Below, one piece after another: positions 45,033 to 54,073 of a DNA stretch of 64,000 bases. This stretch comes from Chryseobacterium ginsenosidimutans (GTDB taxonomy: Bacteria > Bacteroidota > Bacteroidia > Flavobacteriales > Weeksellaceae): positions 620,001-684,000 of the forward strand of contig NZ_JAUSXC010000001.1 in assembly GCF_030823405.1 (NCBI RefSeq). Reading direction: 5' to 3'. The notes below the pieces were generated by a model, which saw only the letters and a list, made by a program, of their open reading frames with translations, was not told where the DNA came from and did no database searches. The first letter of the stretch is position 1. Every line of letters starts with the position of its first letter. A program made the translations under genes and the position numbers.

Positions 45033-45788
45033 TTATAAACCATAAATCCCTCCGGAAACTGAAATTTTCTCACCGTTGATCCATGCAGCGTCATCAGAAG
45101 CAAGAAAAATAGCGGCTTTTGCAATATCTTCCGGCTGACCTGTACGCCCAAGTGGAGTATTGGCAACCAATTTTGCTTCGAACTCACTGCCAATGAAGCC
45201 TGTGCTGTGGGAACCTTCAGTTTCTACAATTCCGGGTAAAATAGAATTGATACGAATATTTCTTCCTGCAAATTCCTTCGATAGAGCAATCGTAATAGCA
45301 TCTAATGCCGCCTTTGTTGCCGAATAAACCGAACCTGTAGGTAATGGAGTATTGCTTGCTCCCGAACTGATGTTAATGATATTTCCACCTTTCTCACTAA
45401 ATAATTTTAAAGATTCCTGAATGGTAAACAATGATCCTAAAACATTAATGTTGAATTGCTGATGAAATGTTTCTGCAGATATTTGTTCAATAGGCTCGTA
45501 ATTGTAAATACCGGCATTGTTTACTAAAATATCCAATGTTCCGAATGTGTTTTTTACTTCATTAAATAATCTAATCACATCTGCTTGTATGGAAACATCT
45601 GCCTGTATGGCAATTGCAGTTCCTCCATTATCCGTAATGGCTTTTACAACTTTGTCTGCACCTTCTTTACTTGATGCATAATTCACGACTACTTTTGCAC
45701 CTTCTGTTGCAAAATATTTTGCGATTGAAGCTCCTATTCCTTTTGAAGCACCTGTAACTACTGCTACTTTATTTTTTAATTTACTCAT
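45033..45788 (-). CDS. SDR family oxidoreductase (first gene of pair)
   Basis: This 251-residue classical SDR has TGASKGIGASIA near residue 13, NNAGIYNYEP in mid-protein, a catalytic Ser in ISSGASNTP and YSATKAAL. The C-terminal INGEKISVSGG is canonical. The substrate is unknown. It is divergent from an HxlR-type regulator across a 104-base region, and such HxlR/SDR pairs often respond to quinones, aldehydes or other electrophiles (inference). Confidence 0.88.
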   Translation of the reverse strand: MSKLKNKVAVVTGASKGIGASIAKYFATEGAKVVVNYASSKEGADKVVKAITDNGGTAIAIQADVSIQADVIRLFNEVKNTFGTLDILVNNAGIYNYEPIEQISAETFHQQFNINVLGSLFTIQESLKLFSEKGGNIINISSGASNTPLPTGSVYSATKAALDAITIALSKEFAGRNIRINSILPGIVETEGSHSTGFIGSEFEAKLVANTPLGRTGQPEDIAKAAIFLASDDAAWINGEKISVSGGIYGL

Positions 45789-45841
45789 TGTTTTTTTATT
45801 TAAAACTTGAGAGCAAAATTACCACATTGAAATTTATTTTG

Positions 45842-45889
45842 GTAACTTTGTAACTAAAAGTAACAGTAACCTCTAAGTAACAATGTAAC
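45842..45889. promoter_or_regulatory. GTAAC-repeat operator in the SDR/HxlR divergent region
   Basis: Six copies of GTAAC start at 45842, 45850, 45860, 45866, 45877 and 45885. Pairs 8 bases apart occur at both ends. The first copy overlaps a TAACTTTG -7-type box (45843-45850, plus strand). A TAATTTTG box on the minus strand (45814-45821) could serve the SDR genes. The layout suggests HxlR binding and autoregulation. Confidence 0.6.
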
Positions 45890-45892
45890 CTT

Positions 45893-46246
45893 GTGGAATG
45901 TAAACCTCTTGAAAAAGAACTTCATAGAAAGGAGATGATGGCCGTTCAGGATTCAATGGATGTGCTGAGTGGAAAATGGAAGATATCCATCATTTCCTCC
46001 ATCTGCTATTACAATAAAAGAAGATTTTCTGATATTCTGAATGATGTTGTGGGAATTTCCAATAAAATGCTGAGCAAGGAATTAAAAGAACTGGAAATCA
46101 ATAAACTGATAAAGCGAACTGTTTTAGATACTCAACCTATAACGGTGCATTATGAACTTACTAAACACGGTAAAACATTGCAGACGATCATCAATAATCT
46201 TACAGATTGGGGAATTGCCCACAGAAAAGAAATTATTGGGAAATAA
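45893..46246 (+). CDS. HxlR family winged-helix transcriptional regulator
   Basis: This 117-residue protein has the pattern CPLEKELHRKEMMAVQDSMDVLSGKWKISIISSIC near its N-terminus (shifted from the usual C-P-v), the MLSKELKELE recognition helix and the VHYELTKHGKTL wing. The start is a GTG at 45893; the following MECK-type N-terminus holds the conserved Cys. HxlR proteins bind as dimers and often sense redox or electrophilic compounds. The adjacent divergent SDR pair is the likely target. Confidence 0.88.
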   Translation: MECKPLEKELHRKEMMAVQDSMDVLSGKWKISIISSICYYNKRRFSDILNDVVGISNKMLSKELKELEINKLIKRTVLDTQPITVHYELTKHGKTLQTIINNLTDWGIAHRKEIIGK

Positions 46247-46276
46247 ATTGGCTTTGAGATTTACATTATCAAACAT

Positions 46277-46303
46277 AAAAAAGACCTGCTAACAGGTCTT
46301 TTT
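46277..46303. terminator. Bidirectional terminator between HxlR and mnmA
   Basis: AAAAGACCTG and CAGGTCTTTT arms with a 4-base loop (CTAA) are followed by T tracts on both strands. Confidence 0.85.
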
Positions 46304-46311
46304 ATTTATAG

Positions 46312-47499
46312 TTACGAAATAACTCCGCTTCCGATTAATTCGTCATCAATATACCACGAGGCAAATTGTCCTTCTGCAATAGCAGATTGTGGCTCTTCAA
46401 ATTCCATGTAAAAAGCATTTTCAAACTGGAAAATCGTTGCTTTCTGAAGGCTTTGTCTGTACCTAAATCTTGCCAATACTTCCATTGATTCACCATTTTT
46501 TAGTCTTAGATCTTCGCGGACCCAATGTAATTCAGAATTATCAACTTTCAGAGCTTTTTTATGCAAACCAGGGAAACTGTGACCTTCTCCAACGAAAATA
46601 ATGTTGTTTTCCATATCTCTTGATACGATAAAACAGCTTTCTTTGTGTCCTCCGATTCCTAATCCTTTGCTTTGTCCGATCGTGAAAAACTGAGCACCCT
46701 GATGCTTTCCTATTACTTTGCCGTCAGCTTTTTTATAATTGATTTTTAGACTTAAAAATTCTAATTCTTCTTCTTTTGAAGAAAATTTCGGTGTTTCCTG
46801 AGAAAAAAGGGGAGAATCTTTAAAAATTTCTACAATTTCGCCTTCTTTTGGAACCAATTGCTGCTGTAAAAATTGAGGCAAGCTCACTTTTCCGATAAAA
46901 CACAATCCTTGAGAATCTTTTTTATCAGCCGTTACCAATCCGATTTCTTTGGCAATTTCTCTTACTTCAGGTTTCGTCAGTTCACCAATTGGAAACAATG
47001 CTTTCGACAATTGATCCTGATTCAACTGACATAAAAAGTACGATTGATCTTTATTATTATCTTTTCCTGCTAAAAGGTGAAAAATTTCCTTTCCGTTTTC
47101 GTCAAAAGTAGAATCTACTCTTGCATAATGTCCCGTTGCTACTTTATCGGCGCCCAAAGACATTGCCGTTTTCATAAAAACATCGAATTTTACTTCTCTG
47201 TTGCACAAAACATCAGGATTTGGAGTTCTTCCTCTCTGATATTCATCGAACATATAATCAACGATTCTTTCCTTATAAAGATCGCTCATATCGATTACCT
47301 GAAACGGGATTCCCAATTTCTGGGCAACCATTAAGGCGTCATTACTGTCCTCGATCCAAGGGCATTCATCTTCTAACGTTACCGAAGCATCGTTCCAGTT
47401 TCTCATAAACAAAGCCACGACTTCATGACCTTGTTGTTGCAGCAAATATGCTGTAACACTGGAGTCTACACCTCCGGATAATCCTACTACTACTTTCAT
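46312..47499 (-). CDS. mnmA: tRNA-specific 2-thiouridylase MnmA
   Basis: This 395-residue enzyme makes s2U34 in tRNA-Lys, -Glu and -Gln, acting on the same wobble base as MnmG. The PP-loop SGGVDSS is at residues 8-14, Cys99 is in NPDVLC and Cys200 in SQGLCFIG; these two cysteines are the catalytic pair. The C-terminal beta-barrel contains the FASWY segment. The length is slightly above the E. coli protein. It stands alone between two terminator-like regions. Confidence 0.95.
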   Translation of the reverse strand: MKVVVGLSGGVDSSVTAYLLQQQGHEVVALFMRNWNDASVTLEDECPWIEDSNDALMVAQKLGIPFQVIDMSDLYKERIVDYMFDEYQRGRTPNPDVLCNREVKFDVFMKTAMSLGADKVATGHYARVDSTFDENGKEIFHLLAGKDNNKDQSYFLCQLNQDQLSKALFPIGELTKPEVREIAKEIGLVTADKKDSQGLCFIGKVSLPQFLQQQLVPKEGEIVEIFKDSPLFSQETPKFSSKEEELEFLSLKINYKKADGKVIGKHQGAQFFTIGQSKGLGIGGHKESCFIVSRDMENNIIFVGEGHSFPGLHKKALKVDNSELHWVREDLRLKNGESMEVLARFRYRQSLQKATIFQFENAFYMEFEEPQSAIAEGQFASWYIDDELIGSGVIS

Positions 47500-47616
47500 T
47501 TTATTTCAATTTTACGAAACTCTTAACGGGAGTTCTTAGTTTGAGGCAGCAAAAATACAATTAAAAAAATTCGTAAAAAAGTTATAATTTTAAGGATTGA
47601 TAAAAACAATTTAGAT

Positions 47617-48144
47617 ATGAAAAAAATTATTATTCCTTTATTTTTTATGGTTTCAGGGGCAATGTTTTCTCAGGTTGCAGTAGGTACTTCTCCTGAAAAT
47701 AATAATCGCTGGACTTTTGGAGGCGGAATCGGAGTTGGTTTCGGAAGCAATAATTATTTTTATCTTTCAGCAGCTCCAAGAGTAGGATACAGGCTTACAG
47801 ATGATCTTGAAGGGGGTGTTTTAGGAAGTGTTTCGTGGCAGAAATCCAATTCTTACAGTTCCACGATGTTTGGAGTTGGGCCTTTCTTGAATTACTATAT
47901 TGGCAGAACTTTTTATATTGGAGCTAATTATCAGCATTATTTCATCAATTATAAAGACAAGTTTTACAACTATAAAATGAATGAAGAAGAAGATGCTTTA
48001 TATCTCGGCGGAGGTTATATGCAGAGAATCGGGAATAATTCTTTTCTGCAGCTCGGTTTGATGTATAATGTTTTGTGGAAAGAAAACTCGAGTATTTTCT
48101 CCAGTGGTTTGGCGCCAAATATTGGTTTTGTGGTCGGACTTTAA
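47617..48144 (+). CDS. Outer-membrane beta-barrel protein, 175 aa
   Basis: The protein has a signal peptide (MKKIIIPLFFMVSGAMFSQ) followed by alternating hydrophobic and aromatic strands rich in Gly and Tyr. Examples are FGGGIGVGFGSNNYFYLSAAPRVGYRL and GPFLNYYIGRTFYIGANYQHYF. It fits the small eight-strand OmpA/OmpW/PorT-like barrel group. I cannot assign a specific function. It ends before a strong terminator that is shared with clpC. Confidence 0.75.
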   Translation: MKKIIIPLFFMVSGAMFSQVAVGTSPENNNRWTFGGGIGVGFGSNNYFYLSAAPRVGYRLTDDLEGGVLGSVSWQKSNSYSSTMFGVGPFLNYYIGRTFYIGANYQHYFINYKDKFYNYKMNEEEDALYLGGGYMQRIGNNSFLQLGLMYNVLWKENSSIFSSGLAPNIGFVVGL

Positions 48145-48157
48145 GTTTTAATAAAAT

Positions 48158-48188
48158 AAAAAAGCACCGAAAATTTTCCGGTGCTTTT
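48158..48188. terminator. Bidirectional terminator between the barrel gene and clpC
   Basis: AAGCACCG and CGGTGCTT arms are separated by AAAATTTTC (itself partly self-complementary) and flanked by A and T tracts. Confidence 0.85.
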
Positions 48189-48208
48189 ATTATAATAAAA
48201 TAATCAAT

Positions 48209-50746
48209 TTAAGATTGAGAAGACTTTTCCGCCGCAGATTTCTTTGGCTTTGAAGTTTTACCTGTCAAACCGTCTTTTGCTTCATTCACATCAAGAACTA
48301 CGGTTTCTCCTTCATTTAATTGTTTGTTTACCAGCATTTCAGCTAATAAATCTTCAATGTATTTCTGGATCGCACGTTTCAATGGTCTTGCACCAAAGTC
48401 TTTATCCCATCCTTTTTCAGAAATAAAGTCTTTTGCTTCTTCAGTTAATTCTACTTTATAGTTTAATTTTTCAAGTCTGCTATAAAGTTTATTTAATTCA
48501 AGATCAATGATTTTCTTGATATCAGTCTGTTCAAGAGAGTTAAAGATCACAATATCGTCAATTCTGTTTAAGAATTCCGGTGCAAATGCTTTTTTAAGGG
48601 CATTTTCAATCGTGCTTCTTGCTCTTGAATCTGTATTTGTTTTCTTAGCGGAAGTTCCGAAACCTACACCGTCTCCGAAATCTTTAAGATCTCTTGTACC
48701 GATGTTTGAAGTAAGGATGATAATTGTATTTCTAAAATCAATTTTTCTGCCTAAACTGTCTGTAACGTGGCCTTCATCTAAGATCTGCAACAAGATATTG
48801 AATACATCCGGGTGAGCTTTTTCGATCTCATCCAAAAGAACCACCGCATACGGTTTTCTTCTTACCGCTTCAGTTAATTGTCCACCTTCTTCGTATCCAA
48901 CGTATCCCGGAGGCGCACCAACCAATCTTGAAACGGCAAATTTCTCCATATATTCACTCATATCGATTCTGATTAAAGATTCATCAGATTCGAATAATTC
49001 TCTTGCCATTACTTTAGCCAGCTCAGTTTTACCAACACCGGTTGTTCCCAAGAAAATGAATGTACCGATCGGGCGATTCGGATCTTTAAGACCAGCTCTG
49101 TTTCTTTGAATTGCTTTCACAACTTTTTTCACAGCATCTTCCTGACCTATTACTTTTCCGTTCAGTTTTTCATCCATCTGAGCTAATTTGTCAAGCTCAT
49201 TTTTACCCACTTTCGTTACCGGAACGCCACTCATCATAGAAACTACTTCCGCTACATTTTCTTCTGTTACGGTTTCTTTTCTTTCTTTCACATCTTTGTC
49301 CCATTTATCCTGAGCAGAATTCAGTTCCATCTGAAGACGTTCTTCTTCATCCTTCAGTTTTCTTGCTTCAAGATAATCCTGAGCTTTTACTGCTTTCTGT
49401 TTCATCTCCTTGATGTCTTCGATTTGTTTTTCAAAATCAATGATTTCGGTAGGAACTTTCATGTTTTTAATATAAACACGAGAACCGGCTTCGTCCATCG
49501 CATCAATCGCTTTGTCCGGTAAGAATCTGTCTGTAATATATCTTGCTGTCAAATTGACACAAGCCAGAATCGCTTCCGGAGTATATACTACATTATGATG
49601 TTCTTCATATTTATCTTTAATCTGATTCAAAATCTGAATGGTTTCCTCAATATTTGTAGGTTCCACCATTACTTTTTGGAATCTTCTTTCTAAAGCACCA
49701 TCTTTTTCGATGTACTGACGGTACTCATCAAGAGTTGTGGCACCAATACATTGTATTTCACCTCTTGCCAACGCTGGTTTGAACATGTTTGACGCATCTA
49801 AGCTTCCTGTAGAACTTCCTGCACCAACAATAGTGTGAAGCTCATCAATGAATAAGATGACATCTCTGTTTTTCTCCAGCTCAGTCATGATCGCCTTCAT
49901 TCTTTCCTCGAACTGACCACGGTATTTCGTTCCGGCCACTAAACTTGCAAGATCCAACGTAATCACTCGTTTTCCGTAAAGAACTCTTGAAACTTTCTTC
50001 TGTTGAATTCTTAAAGCCAACCCTTCAGCGATGGCAGATTTACCAACACCCGGTTCACCAATAAGCAACGGATTGTTTTTCTTTCTTCTGGATAAGATCT
50101 GAGAAACTCTCTCAATTTCTTTTTCACGACCGATTACTGGATCCAGTTTTCCGTCTCTTGCCAAAGAAGTAAGGTCTCTACCAAAGTTGTCCAAAGTTGG
50201 AGTTTTACTTTTTGCAGAGCCTAAATTTCCTGTAGGCTTTCTCATCTGCTCAAATTCCTCTCTGTCATCATCATCGTCATATGCAGAATTCTGTGGTGAC
50301 TGACCTGTATTTTTAAGCATCGTTTGGTACTCTCTTGAAACACCTTCATAATCGATGTCGTAAGCTCCCAGTATATTTGAAGTAGGATCCTCATATTTAT
50401 ATAGAATGCCTAAAAGCAAATGAACGGTATTAATCTCATTACTTTTATATTGTCTGCATTCTAGCTCAGCACGTTTTATGGCATGATCTGCCATCTTAGT
50501 GAAAGAAATATTGGTAACCTCCTCAGAAATAGGATTTAGACTTGCTGTATTTAGAGTTTCAATTTTTCTTCTGATTTGTGTTAAATCCGCATTAAGGTTT
50601 TGAAGGATTTCTTTTGCAGAGTTTTCTGTTTTTATAATACCTAAAAGTAGATGTTCTGTATTAAGAAATTCACTTTTCAGCCGTTTAGCTTCGCTTTTGC
50701 TTTGTTTGAACACTTGGCTCAAACCTTGTGAAAACTTATAATCCAT
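48209..50746 (-). CDS. clpC: ATP-dependent Clp protease ATP-binding subunit ClpC
   Basis: This 845-residue AAA+ unfoldase would feed substrates to ClpP. Two N-terminal Clp repeats (TEHLLLGIIK and TVHLLLGILY) are followed by AAA1 with GEPGVGKSAIAEG and DELHTIVGAG. A middle region with a UVR-like EARKLKDEEERL comes next. AAA2 follows, with GTTGVGKTELAK, DEIEKAHP and GARPLKRAIQ. The C-terminal 20 residues are Lys/Ser-rich. I use the ATG at 50746 (MDYKFSQGLSQ); an ATG four codons upstream (50758) is equally possible. It is transcribed alone. Confidence 0.95.
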   Translation of the reverse strand: MDYKFSQGLSQVFKQSKSEAKRLKSEFLNTEHLLLGIIKTENSAKEILQNLNADLTQIRRKIETLNTASLNPISEEVTNISFTKMADHAIKRAELECRQYKSNEINTVHLLLGILYKYEDPTSNILGAYDIDYEGVSREYQTMLKNTGQSPQNSAYDDDDDREEFEQMRKPTGNLGSAKSKTPTLDNFGRDLTSLARDGKLDPVIGREKEIERVSQILSRRKKNNPLLIGEPGVGKSAIAEGLALRIQQKKVSRVLYGKRVITLDLASLVAGTKYRGQFEERMKAIMTELEKNRDVILFIDELHTIVGAGSSTGSLDASNMFKPALARGEIQCIGATTLDEYRQYIEKDGALERRFQKVMVEPTNIEETIQILNQIKDKYEEHHNVVYTPEAILACVNLTARYITDRFLPDKAIDAMDEAGSRVYIKNMKVPTEIIDFEKQIEDIKEMKQKAVKAQDYLEARKLKDEEERLQMELNSAQDKWDKDVKERKETVTEENVAEVVSMMSGVPVTKVGKNELDKLAQMDEKLNGKVIGQEDAVKKVVKAIQRNRAGLKDPNRPIGTFIFLGTTGVGKTELAKVMARELFESDESLIRIDMSEYMEKFAVSRLVGAPPGYVGYEEGGQLTEAVRRKPYAVVLLDEIEKAHPDVFNILLQILDEGHVTDSLGRKIDFRNTIIILTSNIGTRDLKDFGDGVGFGTSAKKTNTDSRARSTIENALKKAFAPEFLNRIDDIVIFNSLEQTDIKKIIDLELNKLYSRLEKLNYKVELTEEAKDFISEKGWDKDFGARPLKRAIQKYIEDLLAEMLVNKQLNEGETVVLDVNEAKDGLTGKTSKPKKSAAEKSSQS

Positions 50747-50870
50747 AATATATCTCATTAGAATAAAAGCAACATTGCTATTTATCCATTATCTAAATTA
50801 CAAATATTTTACCAAAAACCAATAAATGACTTAATGGCAGAAAAAATTTTATTATCTTATTGAAAATGAT

Positions 50871-50878
50871 TAAGTTTG
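50871..50878 (+). promoter_or_regulatory. -7 box upstream of the YgjV/SemiSWEET-like gene
   Basis: TAAGTTTG lies 21 bases before the ATG and matches the Bacteroidota -7 element. A clear -33 TTG at the usual distance is not visible. Confidence 0.4.
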
Positions 50879-50898
50879 TTATCCTTTAAATTTCTCTC

Positions 50899-51123
50899 AT
50901 GAATCCCGAAATTGCCACTTATATCGGATATTCCGCCTCACTTTTCATTGTGTTGAGTTTTATATTGAAAGATATAAGAAAAATCAGGATTGTGAATATG
51001 ATCGGTTGTATCTGTTTTGTAATTTACGGGGTTTTCAGCGGAATGCTCTGGCCGGTCATTATCCCTAACGGATTGATCTGTCTTATACAAATTTATTACC
51101 TTTTGGTGGATAAAAAGAAGTAA
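50899..51123 (+). CDS. Small three-helix membrane protein (YgjV/SemiSWEET-like)
   Basis: This 74-residue protein has three hydrophobic helices. The pattern of an initial IGYSASLFIVLSFILKDIRKIRIVNMIG and then CFVIYGVFSGMLWPVIIPNG recalls half-SWEET/PQ-loop and YgjV-type proteins. SemiSWEETs transport sugars as dimers, but the function here is unproven. Its last base overlaps the start of the GT4 glycosyltransferase gene (51123), indicating cotranslation. Confidence 0.65.
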   Translation: MNPEIATYIGYSASLFIVLSFILKDIRKIRIVNMIGCICFVIYGVFSGMLWPVIIPNGLICLIQIYYLLVDKKK

Positions 51124-52220
51124 TGCAGAACAAGAAAATCATTACATCTGCATTCAGTAATTTATATACAGATCAGCGTATAGAAAAGGTTTGCCGTACT
51201 TTACATGAAAATGGTTACGAAATAGATTTAATCGGTAACGATTGGGGAGGAGCCGAGAAAATGTCCCGCCCTTATTCATTTTCAAGGATAACATTAGCTT
51301 CAAAAAGTTTAAAAACTGCTTATTTTGAGTTTAACTGGAAATTATACCATGAACTAAAGAAAAAAGCAGATCAAAACACGATTCTTCATGCCAATGATCT
51401 GGATGCCTTGCTTCCGAATTATTTAGTTGCAAAAAAATTAAATATTCCGTTGGTTTTTGACAGCCATGAAATTTTTTCAGAAATGCCTGCAATTCAGGGC
51501 AAAATGTCACAAAAATTGTGGAAATATCTTGAAAAAAAGATACTTCCTGACATACAATTCATGATGACAGCAAGTGGAAGTTATGCAAAATGGTTCCAAA
51601 ACAAATATGGAATTCATCCTGTTGTGGTACAAAATGCGCCAAGAAAATTAGATTTTACTATTGAAATTCCTGAAAATAATCCGAAAATTCTTTTGTATCA
51701 GGGGGCAATTAATCCTTTTCGTGGAATTGATAAAGCAATTCTGGCAATGCATCATCTGGAAAATGTACTATTTAAAATTGCCGGCGACGGTCCAATGAAA
51801 AAAGTATATGAAGAATTGGTTATTAAAGAAAATCTTCAGGATAAAGTTCAATTCTTAGGAAAATTATTGCCCGAAGATTTAAGAAAAATCACTTTAACCG
51901 CTGATTGCGGAATGAGTATTGAAGAGAATGGGGGAGAAAGCTATTTTTATTCGTTACCGAATAAAGTTCTGGATTGTATTCAGGCACGCGTTCCTGTCAT
52001 TCTGTCAAATCTCCCTGAAATGCAGAATATTAGAAGCCAATTTGACATTGGAGAAATTATTAAAGACCATCAACCTGAAAGTATCGCCGAAGCGGTAACA
52101 TCGGTTTTAAATAAAAACAGAAAGAATTTTCAACCCGAACTCGAAAAAGCGGCAAATATTCTTTGTTGGGAAAATGAAGAAGTAAAACTGCTGCAGGTTT
52201 TTGAAAGGGCTTCTCAATAA
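51123..52220 (+). CDS. Family 4-type glycosyltransferase
   Basis: This 365-residue GT-B protein has an N-terminal acceptor domain with HANDLDALLPNYLVAKKLNIPLVFDSHEIFSEMP. The C-terminal donor domain has LLYQGAINPFRGIDKAI, KIAGDGPMKK and GMSIEENGGESYFYSLPNK, an E-x7-E-like region. It probably adds a sugar to a surface glycan or LPS; the sugar is unknown. It overlaps the preceding small gene by one base. Confidence 0.85.
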   Translation: MQNKKIITSAFSNLYTDQRIEKVCRTLHENGYEIDLIGNDWGGAEKMSRPYSFSRITLASKSLKTAYFEFNWKLYHELKKKADQNTILHANDLDALLPNYLVAKKLNIPLVFDSHEIFSEMPAIQGKMSQKLWKYLEKKILPDIQFMMTASGSYAKWFQNKYGIHPVVVQNAPRKLDFTIEIPENNPKILLYQGAINPFRGIDKAILAMHHLENVLFKIAGDGPMKKVYEELVIKENLQDKVQFLGKLLPEDLRKITLTADCGMSIEENGGESYFYSLPNKVLDCIQARVPVILSNLPEMQNIRSQFDIGEIIKDHQPESIAEAVTSVLNKNRKNFQPELEKAANILCWENEEVKLLQVFERASQ

Positions 52221-52328
52221 AATTATCACAAACTAAAGTGAAAACTTAAAGAAATTGAACTGATTTAAGAATTATTATAAAATAGATTTCGAGTTAAGCA
52301 ATATTAAATTTATCTTTTTAAAATTGAT

Positions 52329-52336
52329 TAACTTTG
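52329..52336 (+). promoter_or_regulatory. -7 box upstream of sufE
   Basis: TAACTTTG is an exact Bacteroidota -7 element 17 bases before the sufE ATG. No TTG lies at the standard distance. Confidence 0.45.
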
Positions 52337-52353
52337 CAGAAAGAAAGTAAAAA

Positions 52354-52773
52354 ATGACCATTAAAGAAAAACAGCAGGAACTTATCGACGAATTTGCGTT
52401 TCTTGAAGACTGGGAGCAGAAATATGAGTATATTATTGATCTTGGGAAAGAGTTAAAAGGACTTGAAGAAAGCAAAAAAACTGATGATAATCTAATCAAA
52501 GGCTGTCAAAGTAAAGTTTGGATTGATGCTGAATATAAGGATGGAAAACTTTTTTTCGAGGCAGATTCTGACGGTATTTTGCCAAAAGGGATCGTTTCTT
52601 TGTTAGTTAGCATTTACAGCGGTCATTCTACACAAGAAATCTTAGATTCTGATTTCGAATTTATTTCTGAAATTGGATTGCAGGAGTTTCTTTCTCCTTC
52701 AAGAGCCAACGGTTTGATGGCAATGACAAAGCAAATTAAATTTTACGCAGTAGCATATCAACTCAAGTCTTAG
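52354..52773 (+). CDS. sufE: SufE family Fe-S assembly protein
   Basis: This 139-residue protein accepts persulfide sulfur from the cysteine desulfurase SufS. The sulfur-accepting Cys51 lies in LIKGCQSKVW, and the remaining blocks (FEADSDGILPKGIVSLLVSIYSG and FLSPSRANGLMAM) match SufE. The rest of the suf operon is not in the window. Its stop is followed after 2 bases by the GT9 gene. Confidence 0.93.
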   Translation: MTIKEKQQELIDEFAFLEDWEQKYEYIIDLGKELKGLEESKKTDDNLIKGCQSKVWIDAEYKDGKLFFEADSDGILPKGIVSLLVSIYSGHSTQEILDSDFEFISEIGLQEFLSPSRANGLMAMTKQIKFYAVAYQLKS

Positions 52774-52775
52774 GT

Positions 52776-53747
52776 TTGACCAGAATTTTAGCATATCGTT
52801 TTTCGGCTTTTGGTGATGTTGCGATGACAGCACCTGTTTTTCGTGAGTTTTTAGAACAAAACCCTAGTGTGGAAATCGTAATGGTTTCCAGAAGTAATTT
52901 TGGGGCTTTATTTGCTGATATTCCGAATGTTATATTCAAAGGAATCAACCTTGATGATTATAAAGGAATCTTTGGATTGAGAAGATTAGCGAATGAATTG
53001 ATTCAAGAATTTCATCCCGATATGGTTGCGAATCTCCATGACGTAATCAGAACGAAAATTTTAGATAAAATCTACGAGAGAAAGGGGCTTAAAGTCTTCA
53101 AAATCAATAAAGGAAAAGAGGAAAAAGAACATTTAACAGATATTTGGAGCCTGAATAAAGTTCAATTGAAAAAAACGGTAGAGCGTTATGCTGATGTTTT
53201 CCGTGAAATGGGTTTTAAAGTGGAATTATCCCATCAATTAAGGTCAACTTCTTCGGATAAGTCAGGTATTGGTTTTGCGCCCTTTGCACAGCATCAGGGG
53301 AAAATGCTTCCTTTAGAAAAATCATACGAACTGGTAAGAATTTTAGCTCAAAAACATACCATTTACTTCTTTGGAGGCGGAAAATCAGAAACCGAAACCC
53401 TGGAAAAATGGGAAAGAGAAATTCCTAACACACAAAGTTTAGCAGGAAAGCTAAGTCTTAATGAAGAATTAGAAAAAATTTCCAAACTAGAATTAATGAT
53501 TTCTATGGATTCTGCCAATATGCATTTGGCGAGTTTGATGGGAACGAGATGTATTTCAGTTTGGGGCGCTACTCATCCTTATGCAGGGTTTTTAGGCTTT
53601 GGACAGAGTGAAAATGATGTAGTGCAAATGAGTGATTTGACTTGTAGACCATGTTCTGTTTTTGGTGATAAAGAATGCTTTCGAGGCGATTGGGCTTGTT
53701 TAGAAGAGCTTGATATCCAGAAAATTATTGGAAAGGTAAATATATAG
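52776..53747 (+). CDS. Family 9 glycosyltransferase (heptosyltransferase-like)
   Basis: This 323-residue protein begins LAYRFSAFGDVAMTAPVFREF, the GT9 N-terminal pattern. The C-terminal donor site has FFGGGKSET and SMDSANMHLASLMGTRCISVWGATHP. GT9 enzymes add heptose or related sugars to the lipopolysaccharide core. The start is a TTG at 52776, 2 bases after sufE; no in-frame ATG fits the conserved N-terminus. It probably acts with the GT4 gene upstream. Confidence 0.88.
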   Translation: MTRILAYRFSAFGDVAMTAPVFREFLEQNPSVEIVMVSRSNFGALFADIPNVIFKGINLDDYKGIFGLRRLANELIQEFHPDMVANLHDVIRTKILDKIYERKGLKVFKINKGKEEKEHLTDIWSLNKVQLKKTVERYADVFREMGFKVELSHQLRSTSSDKSGIGFAPFAQHQGKMLPLEKSYELVRILAQKHTIYFFGGGKSETETLEKWEREIPNTQSLAGKLSLNEELEKISKLELMISMDSANMHLASLMGTRCISVWGATHPYAGFLGFGQSENDVVQMSDLTCRPCSVFGDKECFRGDWACLEELDIQKIIGKVNI

Positions 53748-53799
53748 ATGTTATAAAGAATTTCAGCAATGAGATTCTTACTTAAATAGTTTAAATAAA

Positions 53800-53827
53800 A
53801 AAATCTCCCTTAAAAAAGAGAGATTTT
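53800..53827. terminator. Terminator between the GT9 gene and the tRNA genes
   Basis: AAAATCTC and GAGATTTT arms enclose a 12-base A-rich loop, with A/T tracts on both sides. It suits both the rightward GT9 transcript and the leftward tRNA transcript. Confidence 0.7.
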
Positions 53828-53828
53828 G

Positions 53829-53903
53829 TGGGCCCTGAGGGATTCGAACCCCCGACCCTCTGGGTGTAAACCAGATGCTCTGAACCAACTGAGCTAAGAG
53901 CCC
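53829..53903 (-). tRNA. tRNA-Val (TAC), copy 1
   Basis: On the minus strand the gene reads GGGCTCTTAGCTCAGTTGGT..., with a D arm, a seven-base anticodon loop TTTACAC (anticodon TAC), a T arm with GGTTCGAATCC and an acceptor stem GGGCTCT/AGGGCCC with one G-T pair. The discriminator is A and CCA is not encoded. It is identical in all 75 bases to the copy at 53939-54013. Confidence 0.95.
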
Positions 53904-53938
53904 TGAAATTTTTTAAAAGGCTTCAGTATCCTTTTTAG

Positions 53939-54013
53939 TGGGCCCTGAGGGATTCGAACCCCCGACCCTCTGGGTGTAAACCAGATGCTCTGAACCAACT
54001 GAGCTAAGAGCCC
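53939..54013 (-). tRNA. tRNA-Val (TAC), copy 2
   Basis: This is identical in sequence to copy 1, 35 bases upstream in the transcript. It has anticodon TAC in a TTTACAC loop and a complete cloverleaf. The pair most likely arises from one precursor starting at the promoter at 54044-54073. Confidence 0.95.
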
Positions 54014-54043
54014 CACTATCTTGTTTCCTCGATTAGAGTGGTG

Positions 54044-54073
54044 CAAATATACGACTTATTCAGAAATCTCCAA
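54044..54073 (-). promoter_or_regulatory. Promoter of the tRNA-Val pair
   Basis: On the minus strand TTG (54071-54073) and TATATTTG (54044-54051) are 19 bases apart, an excellent Bacteroidota -33/-7 match. The -33 element lies inside the 3' end of folC. Confidence 0.75.

Noticed and set aside
45023..45193. Upstream extension of the second SDR gene
   Set aside because: It lies inside the first SDR gene in another frame and lacks SDR character; the TGGNSGIG fold begins after the ATG at 45022.
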